In this document: piece after piece, positions 49,251 through 62,300 of the stretch
How positions within the stretch are numbered: position 1 is the stretch's first letter
How the letters are laid out: each line of letters begins with the position of its first letter
Origin: Rhynochetos jubatus
Taxonomy: Eukaryota > Chordata > Aves > Eurypygiformes > Rhynochetidae
Direction: 5' to 3'
NCBI GenBank assembly: GCA_027574665.1
Contig: CM050650.1
Location: 99,297,086-99,361,085, forward strand
Length of the DNA: 64,000 nt
The notes under the pieces: generated by a model
Told to the model about the DNA's origin: nothing
Database searches by the model: none
What the model saw: only the letters and a program-made list of their open reading frames with translations
Translations under genes and position numbers: made by a program

Positions 49251-51817
49251 GCTTATACAAGGAATTCAGAGTCAAACAGTGAAATTCAGTGAGATTAGTT
49301 TAAATGGCCCGTTACAGTTAGACGGTCTATGAGACCCTCCGTTTTCCTCGGCGTGTATATTTGATAGTAAAGCAGTGACATTGATTATGAGGCTTTACTA
49401 TTTGTGGATCCAGTTGGGATCCTGGGATCTTACATTGTAAAATCAGCTTATTACAACATATCTTTGGGCTGTTGCCCTGTTTTCCAAAGAAGCTTTCACT
49501 TTCCTCCCTATGTGTCCCCACATACCAACCTCCTCAGGAATAGCAAAGCACATGTCAGTGGGGAGCTAATCACTAGTGAAAGAGCACGTCTAAGAGTCCC
49601 TCATGCACTATGACCTGAACCCACTGCTAGCACTTTTTACATTTTTTAAGCTCAGTCAATAGTTAAGCAGACATTTATAGCTGAATTGGTAAAATACCAA
49701 ATATGTATTATACTGTCCATCCATATATGTGATTTGTTTTTATAATTCTACTTTGTTTCCTGCAGACAACAAGTACTTTTGTTAATGAAAATAGGTGCAT
49801 GATATTTTCTCTTGGTGTAAAAGATGACCCCTTTCCAAAATATCTTTTGGTGTAAATTTGTCTTCGTTCTTCTTAGAGTTGAGCTTAATGTTAATACAGT
49901 ATGAATATCTCAGCGATTTGCCACATGGGTGGAAAATATAATTTTTTCCTATCTTAGACACAGGTGTTTGTGATATTGCCCTGAGCCACCACTTGTCTGA
50001 TGTAACCATAGTGCTGAGTATATTAGTTTCAGGTGGTATAAAAACAACATTTTAAAAAGTTGATGCTAAGAATCCTGATCAATGAGAGCATATGAAGAAT
50101 TTGGTTGTAATCAGCATTGACCATAATATTCCAGTTATTTTTACTTAGAAAAATTACATTCCTGCAATGGTAAAAAAAGGACTTGCTGATTTTCTGATCA
50201 ACCGTTTTGTAGATGCTGTGATCGGTCCCACAGAGATGCGTTTTGGCAGATGTACTGAGCAGGCCTGGAATGACATGAGAACACTCGGGAAGAACTGAAC
50301 ACTTAAAAATCTTAACCTGTATTTTCTGGGCTGCCAGTGCTGAAAAGCTCTTGCATGTGAAACACAAATATTTGAGACACGGTGCCCTCCTGCACTTCAT
50401 GCCATTTCACAGGACAAAGGACCAGAGAGATACCCCACTGAGCATTCACAGTCTTACCCGACAAGGCATTTATTAGATGAAGAAGGGAACAAGGCTTGTG
50501 TTACTATTGCTTTTATAACTTGCCTGTGGTTCTAGTCATTAGCCAGTGTTGCAACATCACAGCCACTGGTTTTTTTCAGTCTACTCTGTAATGCAAGATC
50601 CTAACTTGTCTAAATTTATTAACATTGTTTTGATATTTTGTACATTGGCTGATGGAAATTTGCAGTTTGAGATTTTGGCTTCGTTGTGGAGAGCGGGACC
50701 TCCCCGGACTCAGGGTTTCCAGTGTTCAGTGCCGGTTCCCTACAGCCCTTCATTTCTGCAGGCTGTTGCTTCTCCCAGGTCCTGACCTGCCTGTAAATGC
50801 TTTCTCCACAAGAGATTTTAAACCTGTGTCCCTTTCAGATGGCAGTGCTCTCTCTTCCTTGGGTATACATGGAAACACAGATAAGTACTATCTGTGTGAG
50901 CTGTAATACTTAAGTTTGGGCTCATCAGGAAGTGGCTATCAGTGTTCTTTCAGCAGTTGTGAGCAGTCCTGAGAGAACCTCACCGATGCTATCGCAGGCT
51001 ACTGCAGAGGTTTCTGTCCAACGTGTAACATGCAGGGAGAGAACTGCTGTTTCCAAACTAATGTTCCTAATTAGAAGGTACTTGTAAAAAAACTAGACAA
51101 AAGGATACCTCAAACCCAAATAAAACCAAAACAGTCCAGGAGTACTGGCATTTAAAAATTTTATTCAGCGTCTAATTCTCCAGTGCTTACTCATAGAGAG
51201 TGGTGCTTAGTTACCCACATATGCTGGTAAATACTTGAATAAGCACTAGGCAGAGATGTCAGAAAGGGTTGCTACATTAAGTCTGCCTTTAATATATTTT
51301 TCATTTAAAGGTTATTGACATATCTGTTTGACGTTAGCTTTGAAATCCCCAGTTATAACCTCAGAAACATGTAGCCGATTCTTCATCCCCGGTTCAGTGC
51401 ATTTGCATATGTTAATCTCTGCCAAGTTCTCTCCAAAATGAAAGGCTTTACATGGACATTAAAAAAAAAAAAGCGCAAACAAACCCCAAACCTCAAGTCA
51501 GATCTCTGTATATATCTCACAGTTTAGAACCGGGCAGCGGAGCTGCTAAATAGCCTGTATCCTGTTTCTCTTCAGTAGCAGCCCATTCATCTTCAGGTAC
51601 AGAGCAGCCAGTTTACATGTTTCTGCCTCTTCTCTGCTATACTTTTCCTACATAGTGTACGATGGCAAACCCATGTAAGCTAAATATACACTTGAGCCAA
51701 GGAAACCTCACAGTTAGCAGACAATTTTCTTTTTGTCAGGCAGGAGAAAGTTCATTTTCACCAAAGATAAAATATTTTATTTTTGGTGGTTCTCAAGGCA
51801 ACATAGATTTGTACATT

Positions 51818-51836
51818 AAAAAAAAAAAAAAAAAAA
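51818..51836. repeat. Poly-A run (19 nt)
   Basis: Nineteen consecutive A within intron 1, about 1.7 kb before exon 2, with no recognisable retroelement upstream. Confidence 0.95.
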
Positions 51837-52059
51837 TACTCTAATAAAGAAGAGTTTACATTTTGAAAAGGAAGTGTACTGTAAGGGGCTAACTACATAG
51901 CCACAGGTGACTTAACTAGTATCTACACTCTGGAAATAATGTAAATACTTTTCCTTCAACAGCTCTCACTTTAAGAAGTCGGTAATTGTAACCTTATATG
52001 GCAAGCCCAAATGATTTTTTTTAAATTTTAGAGCATTTCTATTTTGTAAGACCACATAT

Positions 52060-52215
52060 ACATTATAATAATACATGTATGCAGGTTTATATATAGATAT
52101 ATATATTTATACACACATACACATACGCATTGTGTATGTAGACAAAATTTTGTTGGTGTACACATATACATGAGCATGTAAGTATAAATATATATATTGT
52201 AATAACATACACATT
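52060..52215. repeat. AT-rich low-complexity tract with TATATA/ACATAC repeats
   Basis: Runs of TATATA, ACACATACACATAC and TATATATATT alternate. A small inverted pair, ACATAC...GTATGT, occurs at about 52116-52139. It is simple-sequence DNA inside intron 1. Confidence 0.8.
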
Positions 52216-53533
52216 TTATTATTTATACGTGTAGCATTTAATAATTGAAATATGCACTTTTTCTGAACTGTCATTATTCCTTCCTCAGATCTGAGGACTG
52301 TTAATATTTTAAACAATAAAAGAGCAGGTGTTTTGGGGGGGGAGCATTTAGTGGAGCTGGGTGCAATCATAAATGTTTAGCTGGTTATCCAAACTGAATC
52401 CCAGCTCTGAGTGTATCAGGCTTTGTCCACCACCAGTAAAGCAAAGCAGCTATCTCACGAGGCAGGTGGAACTTCTCCAGGAGTGAGTTGTCACAGGGCT
52501 GCTTCACAGGTCAGTGATACATTGCACTCTATGGCAGTGGAACCCATGGAACATCTTCCTTTCCACATCCATAAAATCTGAAGTATTAATCCCATAAGAT
52601 GGCCATCAGCCATTACCGCTGCTTGTAGGTTTGCTTGTCACATCAAAACGCGTATTCCATTGCAAAAGTCACTCTTAACTCGGGGTCAGAACCGCAGCAG
52701 ACTGCAATTAACCCCAAATCAGTTGTAGTCCCAAAGAAACGAAAATTCTCCATTTACTCCCTCTTAAAATTCTGTGCAACCCTGAATTAAGCAAAGATGA
52801 AGTTAACTTTTTTATTTTACATTATGCCAGTGTCAGAAGAAATGGGTGCTCACCTGCCCACCCACAGCACGTTTGACGAGACTTCTTACCCCAGAACTGG
52901 TGGTTCCTGTGCTGCTGGGGTGCCAGAACCACTCAGCCCTGATTCATGGCTTCTTCCTCTGACCACTGGCCAGATGACGCTTATGCCATTAGAGTACAAC
53001 TTGTGTTAATTTATGTGATGTAACTGCTTCTTAAATATGTAGTTGTCACACTGCACTTTAGTACCGCTTCAGAATTTATGACGTTAAGTGGAAATGAACA
53101 GCATTCCTCTCATCTGCCTGGTTATTAGCGGCAATTAGTGTTTTCCAAAGTCATCTATGGCTCTGACATTACTACTGATGTGCTTGTGACTACACTGAAG
53201 TCTTAAATCCTTTCACAGCTTTTAGTTTGTCCATATTTCTAGTTACTTTACAACATGTCCTCTTGCAGCCTTTTTTGATATTCTTTCCACTCCAGCTTCT
53301 GGAATTTGTATAAAAGCCACCGAGGGTTTTTTTTTTTTTTCTTTTGAACTGAAGACACTGGGCTGATGGAATTTCCTTTAAATGGAAGTATGTCTGGGCT
53401 TGTGGTTGTGTTATTTGCACAGTTTTATATTGTCCTGTTTGTTTACTCCCAAGCACGAGGAATGCCTCATTAATCATGGGAAATGGACATTTGTTTCATC
53501 CCTTTAATTTACATTCAACTCTTTTTCTCACAG

Positions 53534-53726
53534 TTGAAAGGGACAAGGACTTCTCCCACCAGCGAAGGCACTACAAAGAGTTTCGCTTTGACCTTACTCA
53601 AATCCCGCACGGAGAGGCAGTGACAGCAGCCGAATTCCGGATATACAAAGACAGAAGTAACAGCCGCTTTGAGAATGAAACAATTCAGATTAGCATATAT
53701 CAGATCATCAAGGAGTATCCAAACAG
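53534..53726 (+). CDS. BMP5: BMP5 coding exon 2 (prodomain)
   Basis: This 193-nt exon completes codon 162 (V) and runs to the first two bases of codon 226 (R). It encodes [40 protein letters not shown] and [20 protein letters not shown], then EYPN: the beta-sheet 'arm' region of the TGF-beta propeptide that wraps the mature ligand. N209-E-T211 is an N-glycosylation sequon. The acceptor is strong: a pyrimidine tract ending TTTTTCTCACAG. The donor AACAG|GTACCC is weak at +4 and +5. Splicing to exon 3 restores R226 (AG|G) and continues with DADLFLLD, which fixes both junctions. Failure to splice would add about 19 residues before a stop at 53784. Compared with the human protein as I recall it, the changes are conservative (S205, Q213 and P224). 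Confidence 0.97.
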
Positions 53727-55590
53727 GTACCCCGTTGGCACGAATGTATCACATGTTGAATGTCGTCTCATGTTCCTATCTTAAGTAGGGAGACAATAGC
53801 TGATCTTAAGCTTATCCTTGGCAAGGCATCATTGCTATCGCTGTGGCTTGTGCAGTATTAATTCCTAGGCAACAACAACAAACACTGAGCAAGAATAACA
53901 CTTATCTTGAATGTAATTTATTCCAGGTTTATGGAGAGTTGCATGTTCAATCTCACCAAATAATCTGCCCATGCACAGAGGGGGTGAGGGTTCGTGTTCT
54001 CTGTGAGCAAATGCTGGAGTTGTATGCACAGTCTAAGTGTTTGGATTTAGGAAATGCACCATTTGCTGATGCTGAGCTACTAACAGTCAAGATTCACTTA
54101 GTTCTTTAAAGGCAGGTATATTGTCCAACTTTGTTTACTTTTGAAGAAGCAAGGGTTTTTCTGCATGTGTTTTAATATTCTGCCAAATGTAATTAAAAGA
54201 TAAAGTCAGGCCTTGACTTCAAGATCACACTGCACACTTAAAACACGGAGCTCACCACAACTGAAAATTAAAACAAATACAACGTTAGACATTAGCAAAT
54301 CTCTGAATCTGAATTAGCAGAGCTCTGTGTGTGACATGTTTCCAAGACTCTGCAAGACTTGAGTAAATGGCCAAATTTCACCAGGCAAAGTAGCTAAACA
54401 CATGCAAATTCCTATTAAAAACTAGTAGCAAATCCAAGATGCTTCTGAAAAAAAGCTACATGCAGCCAAAACTTGGGATTTGAAATTAAATTGGTATATG
54501 TCTTTCCTCAGAAAAGTGGGAAAAAAAGTTTTGTTTGATATAAACAAAAACTCTCCCTCATCTTGGAATAGATAAAATATTTTTATCCTGGGCACATTTA
54601 GCAAAAGCAAAGAGAATGGCAGCCTAAATTTGCTGAGTATTATGGAAGAAAAAAATGCCCCATCACCAGCTAGCTTGAAGGCAGGGCCAGAGTTCAAAAC
54701 TCTTTTCTGCTCACAGAAGCTTCAGCTTGTACTTTCCAGGTAAGATCTCTGAATATCAAGTTATACATTTTTTATGGCTATAAATAAAGATTCATTTCAT
54801 ATCAACAGAGCAGAACCAGCAGGAGGGAAAGCACTCATCCTTTTGGGATACCTTTGGCTTTCTTAGTTAACTTGGGCAGGAAAAAAACAGTGCAGTATTA
54901 TTATTTTTTTACCTCTGTCTTCAGCTTGCAAAAATTCTTTTGACGTAGATTCTAAAAGAAACTTCTTGGAAGAAGGAATGAAATAGGAAGGAACAAAAAA
55001 TATCTTTTAAAAGAGAACAGGTCAAGGTTCTGGTGATGAAAGCTCTTCACCTGCAAACTCAGCAGACTTTTTAAAGGAACTAATGGGAAAAGTTACATTT
55101 GATCTTGTCTTTTTTTTTTTAATTTTATTTATTCTTTATACATTTTCCCAGTAGGTGGTTTCTATTCTATTTTAGAGAGAGCAAAACTACTCTGAGGCAA
55201 GATGATATTGTAATATTATCTGACTTGTTAAAATGACAACTGCCTCTGAAACCATTAAAGAATGCTCTTGATTTGTTTCAATATATAAACATAAATTTAT
55301 GAATGCTTTATGTTTCCATTTTTAAACATAAAAGCCCCATGTCTGCTAACAGAAGCATGTTGCTGGGAAGGGGGACATGCAATGATGTGACACTAATTTG
55401 ATTCAACCAGTATAACATCAGAAGCTTCAGGTGTAGACTGTTTCCCTCCTCTTGTTGATTTTGCCAGTCTCTACATATATATGGAGCATATAGAGGCAAA
55501 TGTCTCAGTGGGGCAGGATAGAAGAAGACCACAAGCTCTCCACTGTTCAAATTAGAAACAAGGAACTTTTCCAGCCTCCTTCTTGATACT

Positions 55591-55619
55591 TCATAGAATG
55601 ATAGAATGGTTTGGGTTCC
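55591..55619 (-). repeat. CR1 3' tail, reverse orientation
   Basis: TCATAGAATGATAGAATGGT followed by TTGGGTTCC is the reverse complement of a CR1 3' terminus. It abuts, within about 10 bp, a plus-strand CR1 end, giving an inverted pair. Confidence 0.85.
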
Positions 55620-55628
55620 ATGTGGATC

Positions 55629-55783
55629 CTGTGGATGCCCCATCCCTGGAAGTGCTCAAGGCCAGGCTGGAGGAGGCTTTGAGCAACCTGGTCTAGTGGA
55701 GGGTGTCCCTGCCAATGGCAGGGGGGTTGGAACTAGATGATCTTTCAGGTCCCTTCTATCCCAAACCATTCTATGATTCTATA
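55629..55783 (+). mobile_element. CR1 LINE 3' end
   Basis: CTGTGGATGCCCCATCCCTG, GAGCAACCTGGTCTAGTGGA and GGAACTAGATGATCTTTCAG, then CCATTCTATGATTCTATA, are the terminal 155 bp of a CR1 element in BMP5 intron 2. It is severely 5'-truncated and lies beside an oppositely oriented tail. Confidence 0.93.
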
Positions 55784-58767
55784 ATGTCCCACACTCCTTA
55801 CTGGTGCCACACCACAGCAAAACTGCTGGATTTGACCCCGCTCCTCTGCCCTTTTTAGCTTTGAACAGGAAATGTGGGTGTCTGACAGGGCTCTGAAGTC
55901 CCAAACACAGTCCTGCCATGTTTTCAGGCAAGGAGTGGTCAGGGTTTTGGGTTTCTGAGTTTCAGACTAAGGATTATGTTGTAGTCTCAGACATATTTCT
56001 GTCTCTCTTGCAGCATGGCTGCTGAAGTGTGTATGCATATTGAATTTGCTCAGAGTTTGCTGAAATGGCAGTCTTTGGGATTGAAGTTTTCTATTTGTTC
56101 TAAGTAAGCGTGTAAAGCACAGCCCATGGCAAGGCAAACTTTCCTACACAGCCCTGCCAATGTGCTCCTACCCGGATCTTTTCTCATGACAAAAGTAATG
56201 TAGTCCAACAGGCCAAATCCTTGTTCATGATCTGGTGGCAGCTAGCCACTAATTTAACTAAACCCCAAGGATTCTTCCCGCATTAGGGAATCCTCAAGTG
56301 GCATTAAGATACTAAAGCAGCTTTCTGGAATGAGGCGAGAGGTGAAGCAGCATTATGGGGATGGCCTATTACATAGTAATCGTGATTTGATCTGGTCGAA
56401 AACTTTGCTGGGTTTCAAGGAACATATAGATGGTTTATTCCACCTTTACTTCCTTAAGTGACCCAGGAGATCTCAAGCTTCTTAGCCATTCTGCCCGCAG
56501 CACCTTTGCTGAAATTCTTGACTGTGGTAGCATTTCTGCTGTAGACAACTGGTCGTCTGGGACCAGTCTGAGATCACTAAACTTAAACAACCTCCATAAA
56601 GGTAAAGCCAATCAGCTGTATTCTGCCTGAATGTGATCACTGTTGCATTTCAGGCTATTTACGACATAATGCCTTACTTTTTTATTATGTGTTGTGGGCT
56701 ATTTTTTAAATAGAAATATTTTTTTAAATTAGAGCCAAAATTTGCAGCTGTTTTTCATTTTAAGTGTGGTTGTTCTTTTATTTACACAGAAGAAAGGAGA
56801 ATTTTAAAATTAAAAATGTTACAAAATATGATGAGAAGTTTGCATGAATGACACCAGCTAATGGGGGAATCCTGACCCCAGACCTCTCACTGCCTTCTCA
56901 GGGATGAGGTTTTCACCCTATGTTTCTATCAGTTGTGAAAAGAGTTGCATTTTTTTCCTGACAAATGCTTCAAATTTCTGTAGTGAATCGCTGTTATGTA
57001 ATAAATCATTAGCATTAGTCCAGAGACATCTTTATTCTACTTATGTGTCCTCATGAATCAGTTCTAGTTTTCTCTATGTACCCCCAACTGTTTTGGTTCA
57101 TTTGCTCAGTCAATGGCTAAGAACAATCTGTCTCTCTTACCTTAGCCAGGTCACAATGCTTGTAGGAAGGCAGACAAGAAAATTGACATGTCAGTGCCAA
57201 AGACACTTAGGTGTGAGTTACTGCTGCAGTACAAAATAATAAAGTCACATTGAGGAGAGATCCACAGGGGAAATTTGTCCTTTATAGGCACTTCTGGACT
57301 GTACTGTTAGTAGTCCCCTGTTCTGATTTGGCACATGGGTCATTGTACATCCTAACTTTTGAGAACATTTTATATCAGTCTCAGCCAAGTTTGGAGCTGA
57401 AAGAACCTATATGGGAAAAAAGTTATGTATTCTAGGAGGAGACAAGACAAATCTGAAATTATAGCACTGTGATATTGTAACATTTTATAGTCCAAACAAT
57501 TTTACAGTTTTCTATTAAATCTACTGAACGATACAAGAAATATTTATAAATAAACATCTTAAAAACTCACAGTCAGAGCTGAAACTTTCAACTTTAAAGT
57601 TCCGATAAAACTGCTTATTAGAGAAAAAAATTGGCATTTAAGACTCCAGAGAGTACTATTTATGAGCTTGTGGTACGTTGTTAATTTGTTCAGTGCTAGC
57701 ATAGCAGGTCTGGTTCTTTTGAATTGTAAGACTGTTTTCATGTTAGCTCCAGAGGGAGAATGCATGTTTTCTCCTTGTGTGGTCATTAGCACAGTTCTAC
57801 TGGAATGGAAGTGATAAGAGCCCAGCAAAAGATTACCCTTTAACAGAAGATTCTTTTTTTTATTTTATTTTTTTTTAAACCTCCTTTATAATTTGATTCT
57901 GCAGATATTTCTCACATGTAAGTAAACGTATGCTTGCATAGCTCATTTTGTCTTATTTTTTGTGTTGAACAACCGAGCTACAAGAGCTACGTGATTTTTT
58001 TTAAGTATCAGAACTTCTAGGTGTATTTACAGTGTTTAGTCTAAATAAGACAGTAACTTCCTAGGATGTCGTTGTGATTAAGCAACATAAGAATTTAGTG
58101 ACATGACCATTGTAATTTTAAATCCACTTTTTATAGACAAAGCCTATTGTTTCGTGCTGTCTTCCCTCTTTAAACTTATGCTGTGTGGAAGGTAACAATG
58201 TAATTCCAAGGTCTGTGTAAGCCAAGTCTGTCTTTAGTTGACTTGGACAGTCAAAATTTAGAATAAAATACTTTTTCTTGTATATTATTGTTTTGATTAT
58301 GATTTATGGCAGAAAATAAATAGGTTTCTATAACTATAGATTTTGGTTTAAAAGGCTAAGTAGTGAAACCAGTTTTTAATACTGAATGCTGCTTTGTAGA
58401 AGCATGTAAAACAAAACTGATGAGAGTTAAATATTTTGGGTTTAGTGTGGTCATTGTAGTAAATGATTTGTAATACATATGTGGTTCTGGAACCAATTGT
58501 GTCAGGAGATATGTGAAAGCAGAACAAATAAACAATCCATGCTGAACATTTAGTAACACGATTATACTAACTCCCCTGAGCAGCCCTTCTGAATTACTGG
58601 AAGATTTCATGGGAATAAATTTGAGAATATACCAGGGAACTGAGGGTTAAAATGTAATAGTTACATTTTTAAATAGATATATAATTTCTACTTTGATATA
58701 GAGACTTATTTTCTAAACATCTTCACTAATATGAAACTGTCTCAACTGTCATCTATTCATGTTTTGT

Positions 58768-58792
58768 CATATGATACAGCTGCTGTCATATG
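58768..58792. promoter_or_regulatory. Triple E-box cluster
   Basis: CATATG (58768-58773), CAGCTG (58777-58782) and CATATG (58787-58792) lie within 25 bp, the outer two inside the direct repeat GTCATATG. All three are palindromic CANNTG boxes, the binding sites of bHLH factors such as TWIST, HAND or MYOD. It sits about 445 bp upstream of BMP5 exon 3. Confidence 0.35.
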
Positions 58793-59236
58793 TTATTAAT
58801 AACAGATCTTTTAGCAACGCCATGCCTTTGAATTTTAGTTGAAAATGGAACGTGATTTTGACATTTTTTGTCTTTTACACTGAATGGTTTATAAAAGTTA
58901 ATCTTCCTGAGACATTCTAGTGCTGAAAGATGAATCCTTTATACACAGCCTCAATTATATATTTTGTGTATTTATATCAGGAAGCCTGGATTTTTCAGAT
59001 TTTCCAGAGCTGTACTTTTCACATGCTGAGGCTCATTTCAGAAAGGCCTCTCAGGGGAAATACCTGCATTATACTTGACAATTACATGTTAGCTGCAGCA
59101 CATGCTGTACTGTGCTGTGATGAGGATATGTCAAAGGACTGTACATTTGGACTACAAGGATTTATTGTCAGTGAGGAAATTAAGGACAAAAATAATAATA
59201 TTTGAACACCTTAACTCTCTATTTTCTTTAATTTAG

Positions 59237-59385
59237 GGATGCAGACTTGTTCCTGTTAGACACAAGAAAGGCTCAAGCTTCTGATGTGGGCTGGTTTGTG
59301 TTTGACATTACTGTGACCAGCAATCACTGGGTGATTAATCCACAGAACAATCTGGGTTTGCAACTCTGCGCTGAAACTGGGGACG
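59237..59385 (+). CDS. BMP5: BMP5 coding exon 3 (C-terminal prodomain; gene continues beyond window)
   Basis: This 149-nt exon finishes codon 226 and encodes [20 protein letters not shown], then [20 protein letters not shown] and LQLCAETGD, ending with the first base of codon 276. The VFDIT...NHWVINP block is the conserved end of the BMP5/6/7 prodomain. C270 in [10 protein letters not shown] separates BMP5 from BMP6 and BMP7, which have serine there. The acceptor is TTTCTTTAATTTAG|G; the donor GGACG|GTAAGA is close to consensus. The next exon (GRSINVKSAG... in the family, then the furin site and cysteine knot) is not present between 59386 and 64000, so the window holds only the 5' part of the gene. 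Nothing in the three exons suggests a pseudogene: no stops, no frameshifts, and introns are present. Confidence 0.97.
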
Positions 59386-62300
59386 GTAAGATCGCGACAT
59401 CGCATTATGTCATTATCCCAGCAACATTATCATCTGTTGCTGGGAACCTTTTCTGGACTGCTGCTTTTTAACTTGACTGGCAATTCACTGAGAGTTTATA
59501 AGCAAAGAACACGTCTTATCCTGCCATAGCTATAGTCTGCAAGCTTTTTATTATTCTTAATTGTGTAGAATATGGCAATTATAAAGCTAACTGAATCGAG
59601 TTAAATTAAATGCAGTTTGGGATAAAAGCTCCTACATGCAAAATGAACCCACTTTAATGTTCTTCCACTGATGATATTCACAAAACTCAAGCAGGTTTGT
59701 GGAATTTTTGTTTTAGAAAGTTTCTAAATACCTTTCTGGGCTGAAACATGAAGAAAGGTACAGAAAATACTCAGGACAGTTCAGGAGGTACTTCATAGCC
59801 ACCAGTACTGAAAATGGAGAAAGGTTAATGATTTGGTAATGTGGGAACTGTTTTTCTATAATTTGAAAAAAAAAAAATTTCAAAACTTTCTGATCTTGAA
59901 ATGATTTAAAAATTTGAAATCTTGGACTTTTTAATTAGCTGAAAAGTAGAACAACACTATCAAATCTGAAATCAGTGCTGTGGGGGGTTTTAGGACAAAT
60001 TTACTAGGCTACTACATTATTCACACTTATGCTCTTCATGAAAAAGTGCACATGCATCTCAATGCAAAATAATATTTTTAGAAGAAAGGTTCTTTACTTA
60101 GATTTCTTTAGAAACTAATAAAAAGAGACTTATATACTGTTTTTTCTGTGATGGTTCACTTAATCCATACTACTTTACAAGCAAACTTTCAGATTTAGCT
60201 CTTTCTTGTCAAAAAGCTTTTTATGTCAGAGGTCAAGGGATCTATGATGCCAGTTAATCTAAACCTTAGCTGACATAATGTTAATAAGTAGCAGAAGAAA
60301 CCCTGGTGTAAGGATTAATATTTTCTTCTTCTTTCTTTGTTCTGGCTACATTTTCTCATTGTTTTTGATCTGAATTCTCCCTCAGGCTCAGCTGGGCTGT
60401 GAACAAAGCCTCTCATACTTTTTCAGCAAGTGCTCTGGCTGCTGGAGAGTTATGCAAAAACTGTCCTCCTTTAGGCATGATGCTTAAGATGGTATTTGTC
60501 AGGCTTGAACCAAAGCGAGTGACCATTACACCTAATCCTGCCTATATGGTCAGAGTACAGTCAGTGGAAAAGGGAGGCAGCAATGCGAAGTAAACCATGT
60601 TGTTGCTGTGTTCAACCAGCCTTCAAAGGCACCACACCTGAGCTCAGGCTGTATGGGGAGCAGCTCTGTCAGGCAGCCTGGTTTTGTGAGGCCATTTCTA
60701 AGCCCTTAAAATTCTGGAGAGGTGACACCTCCATCAGGCGTCCAAATTAGGTAGGCTGGCTTCTGGCCAGCTTTCTTGCTCCAGAATAAACTCCATCTTT
60801 GACTTTTTTTCCAGGAGATTCAAATACAGAAGTTCTTGAAAATTAAATATCCATGAAAGGCATTCATTAAGAAATGCTGGAACCAGCAATTTGTTGGTTC
60901 TAGCCTCAAAATTATATCCATTCAGCAAACATCAGGAAAGTTTGTATGAGTAAAAGGAAACCTTTAGGTTAATACACTGAAGAAATTGTAAAAGAACAGT
61001 TTATGTAAATATTTCCCCTGTCTTACTCCCAAGATCAGAGGGGTGATAGATGATAATTTTCTATTTTAAATTCCAAAGCCACAGGCAGCTTTGCCTTCTG
61101 CACTTCACATATTTGAATTCCTCAACACAGCTGATTGAGTGAGAAGGGAATTCCACTTGTCCCTCACTTTCTGTTCCCTTTTCAGTTTATTCATGCAAGA
61201 AGAGTGCATTTCTAAGGGCTAAAGGTTTCAAAGCCATAGGGAAGACCTGTGCTATACCACTTCAGTTTAGTGTAGGGAAAATCATCCTTTCATGCTCTTA
61301 CAATTTTGCTCTTAAGGCTTTGATTATTTTTGTTGGGTTGCTGTTACTTCTGGAAGCTATTAGAAACACCAGCAGCTGAATGACATGTTTGTGTACAGAT
61401 GGAACATGAATTTTTATACATGACTCAGTATGTAGTGGACGATGTTTGTAACCCAGAGAACCCCACCCACCTTCCCTCCAACCAGTTCTACGTGAAAGCT
61501 CAGACACTGGTACAAAACAACGGGAAAACCTTCCCTTGGCTCAAGTGAACTTTAGGCCGTGCAGGTCTGAAGCACGTTTCTTCATGCCTCCAGCTGTCCA
61601 TTGAGTTTACAGGCGGTGAGGGGTTCTGCCCCTATAACTGGAGAGACATTCATGAGAAGACCTGATCCATTAACCTTTCTATTACAACGGACCATTAAAC
61701 TAAATGGGATTCTGTTAAGCCAGAGGATCCCTGCTTGAGGTATTCAGTTGCTGCACTGGGACCCCAGATAATCAAGTCTGTAAATACCTACTAATTTTTA
61801 GGTTTATTCATAAAACACCTTTAAAATGGGGTGCCAATAGTGGCTGAGACTCTGGGGTGCTACTATATTGTTATCATTACTATTAACAGTAATTTTTCTA
61901 CAGTTATCTTTCAGTAACTTTTTAGGCAATTACTTGTGTAGATATATTTCTCTGGTGATCCCTGAAGATGATACATAAATAATAATAATGTCTGTGTGAT
62001 GAATAAAAAATTTGTAACTTTTTAATATAACAGTGTGATAAACACAGCTTTGGAAGAATGTCTGGTTGTGGTAATTCATATTTTCCCCCTTTGAAAATGC
62101 TGAAAAAGTATAAAAAAGCCACATGACATTGGAATGTGTTTTCTTTTTTCTTTAAGACAGTATTTGGTATCATACGCCTCATTTTAGCATGAAATGTAGA
62201 CTTTTTCTCTTAGTGGGACTTTTTATTTTGAACAGTAAGAATAAAGGTTTGCATGACACATATGGAAGCTGTCAACATATAATGCACTGTTTCCCTGGGG

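Larger units (their letters stand above)
30567..53533 (+). other. BMP5: BMP5 intron 1
   Basis: This 22,967-nt phase 1 intron is bounded by GTACGT and TTTCTCACAG. It is AT-rich and non-coding. Recognisable contents are a 23-nt poly-A run (31023-31045), CR1 tails at about 38488-38526, 41111-41340 and 43105-43200, a compound CCTTG/CCTTC microsatellite (41706-41820), a short tandem duplication (42962-42997) and AT-rich simple sequence at about 36158-36200, 41940-42050 and 52060-52215. Several repeat-free stretches carry clustered homeodomain, nuclear-receptor or RUNX-type motifs (about 33085-33140, 39905-40015, 48940-49250) and are listed separately. No open reading frame in it resembles a known protein. 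Confidence 0.9.
53727..59236 (+). other. BMP5: BMP5 intron 2
   Basis: This 5,510-nt phase 2 intron starts GTACCC and ends TTTAATTTAG. It contains an inverted pair of CR1 3' ends (55591-55783) and a three-E-box cluster (58768-58792) about 450 bp before exon 3. It also has T-rich tracts at about 55108-55120 and 57850-57875. The remainder shows no recognisable repeats or genes. Confidence 0.9.
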
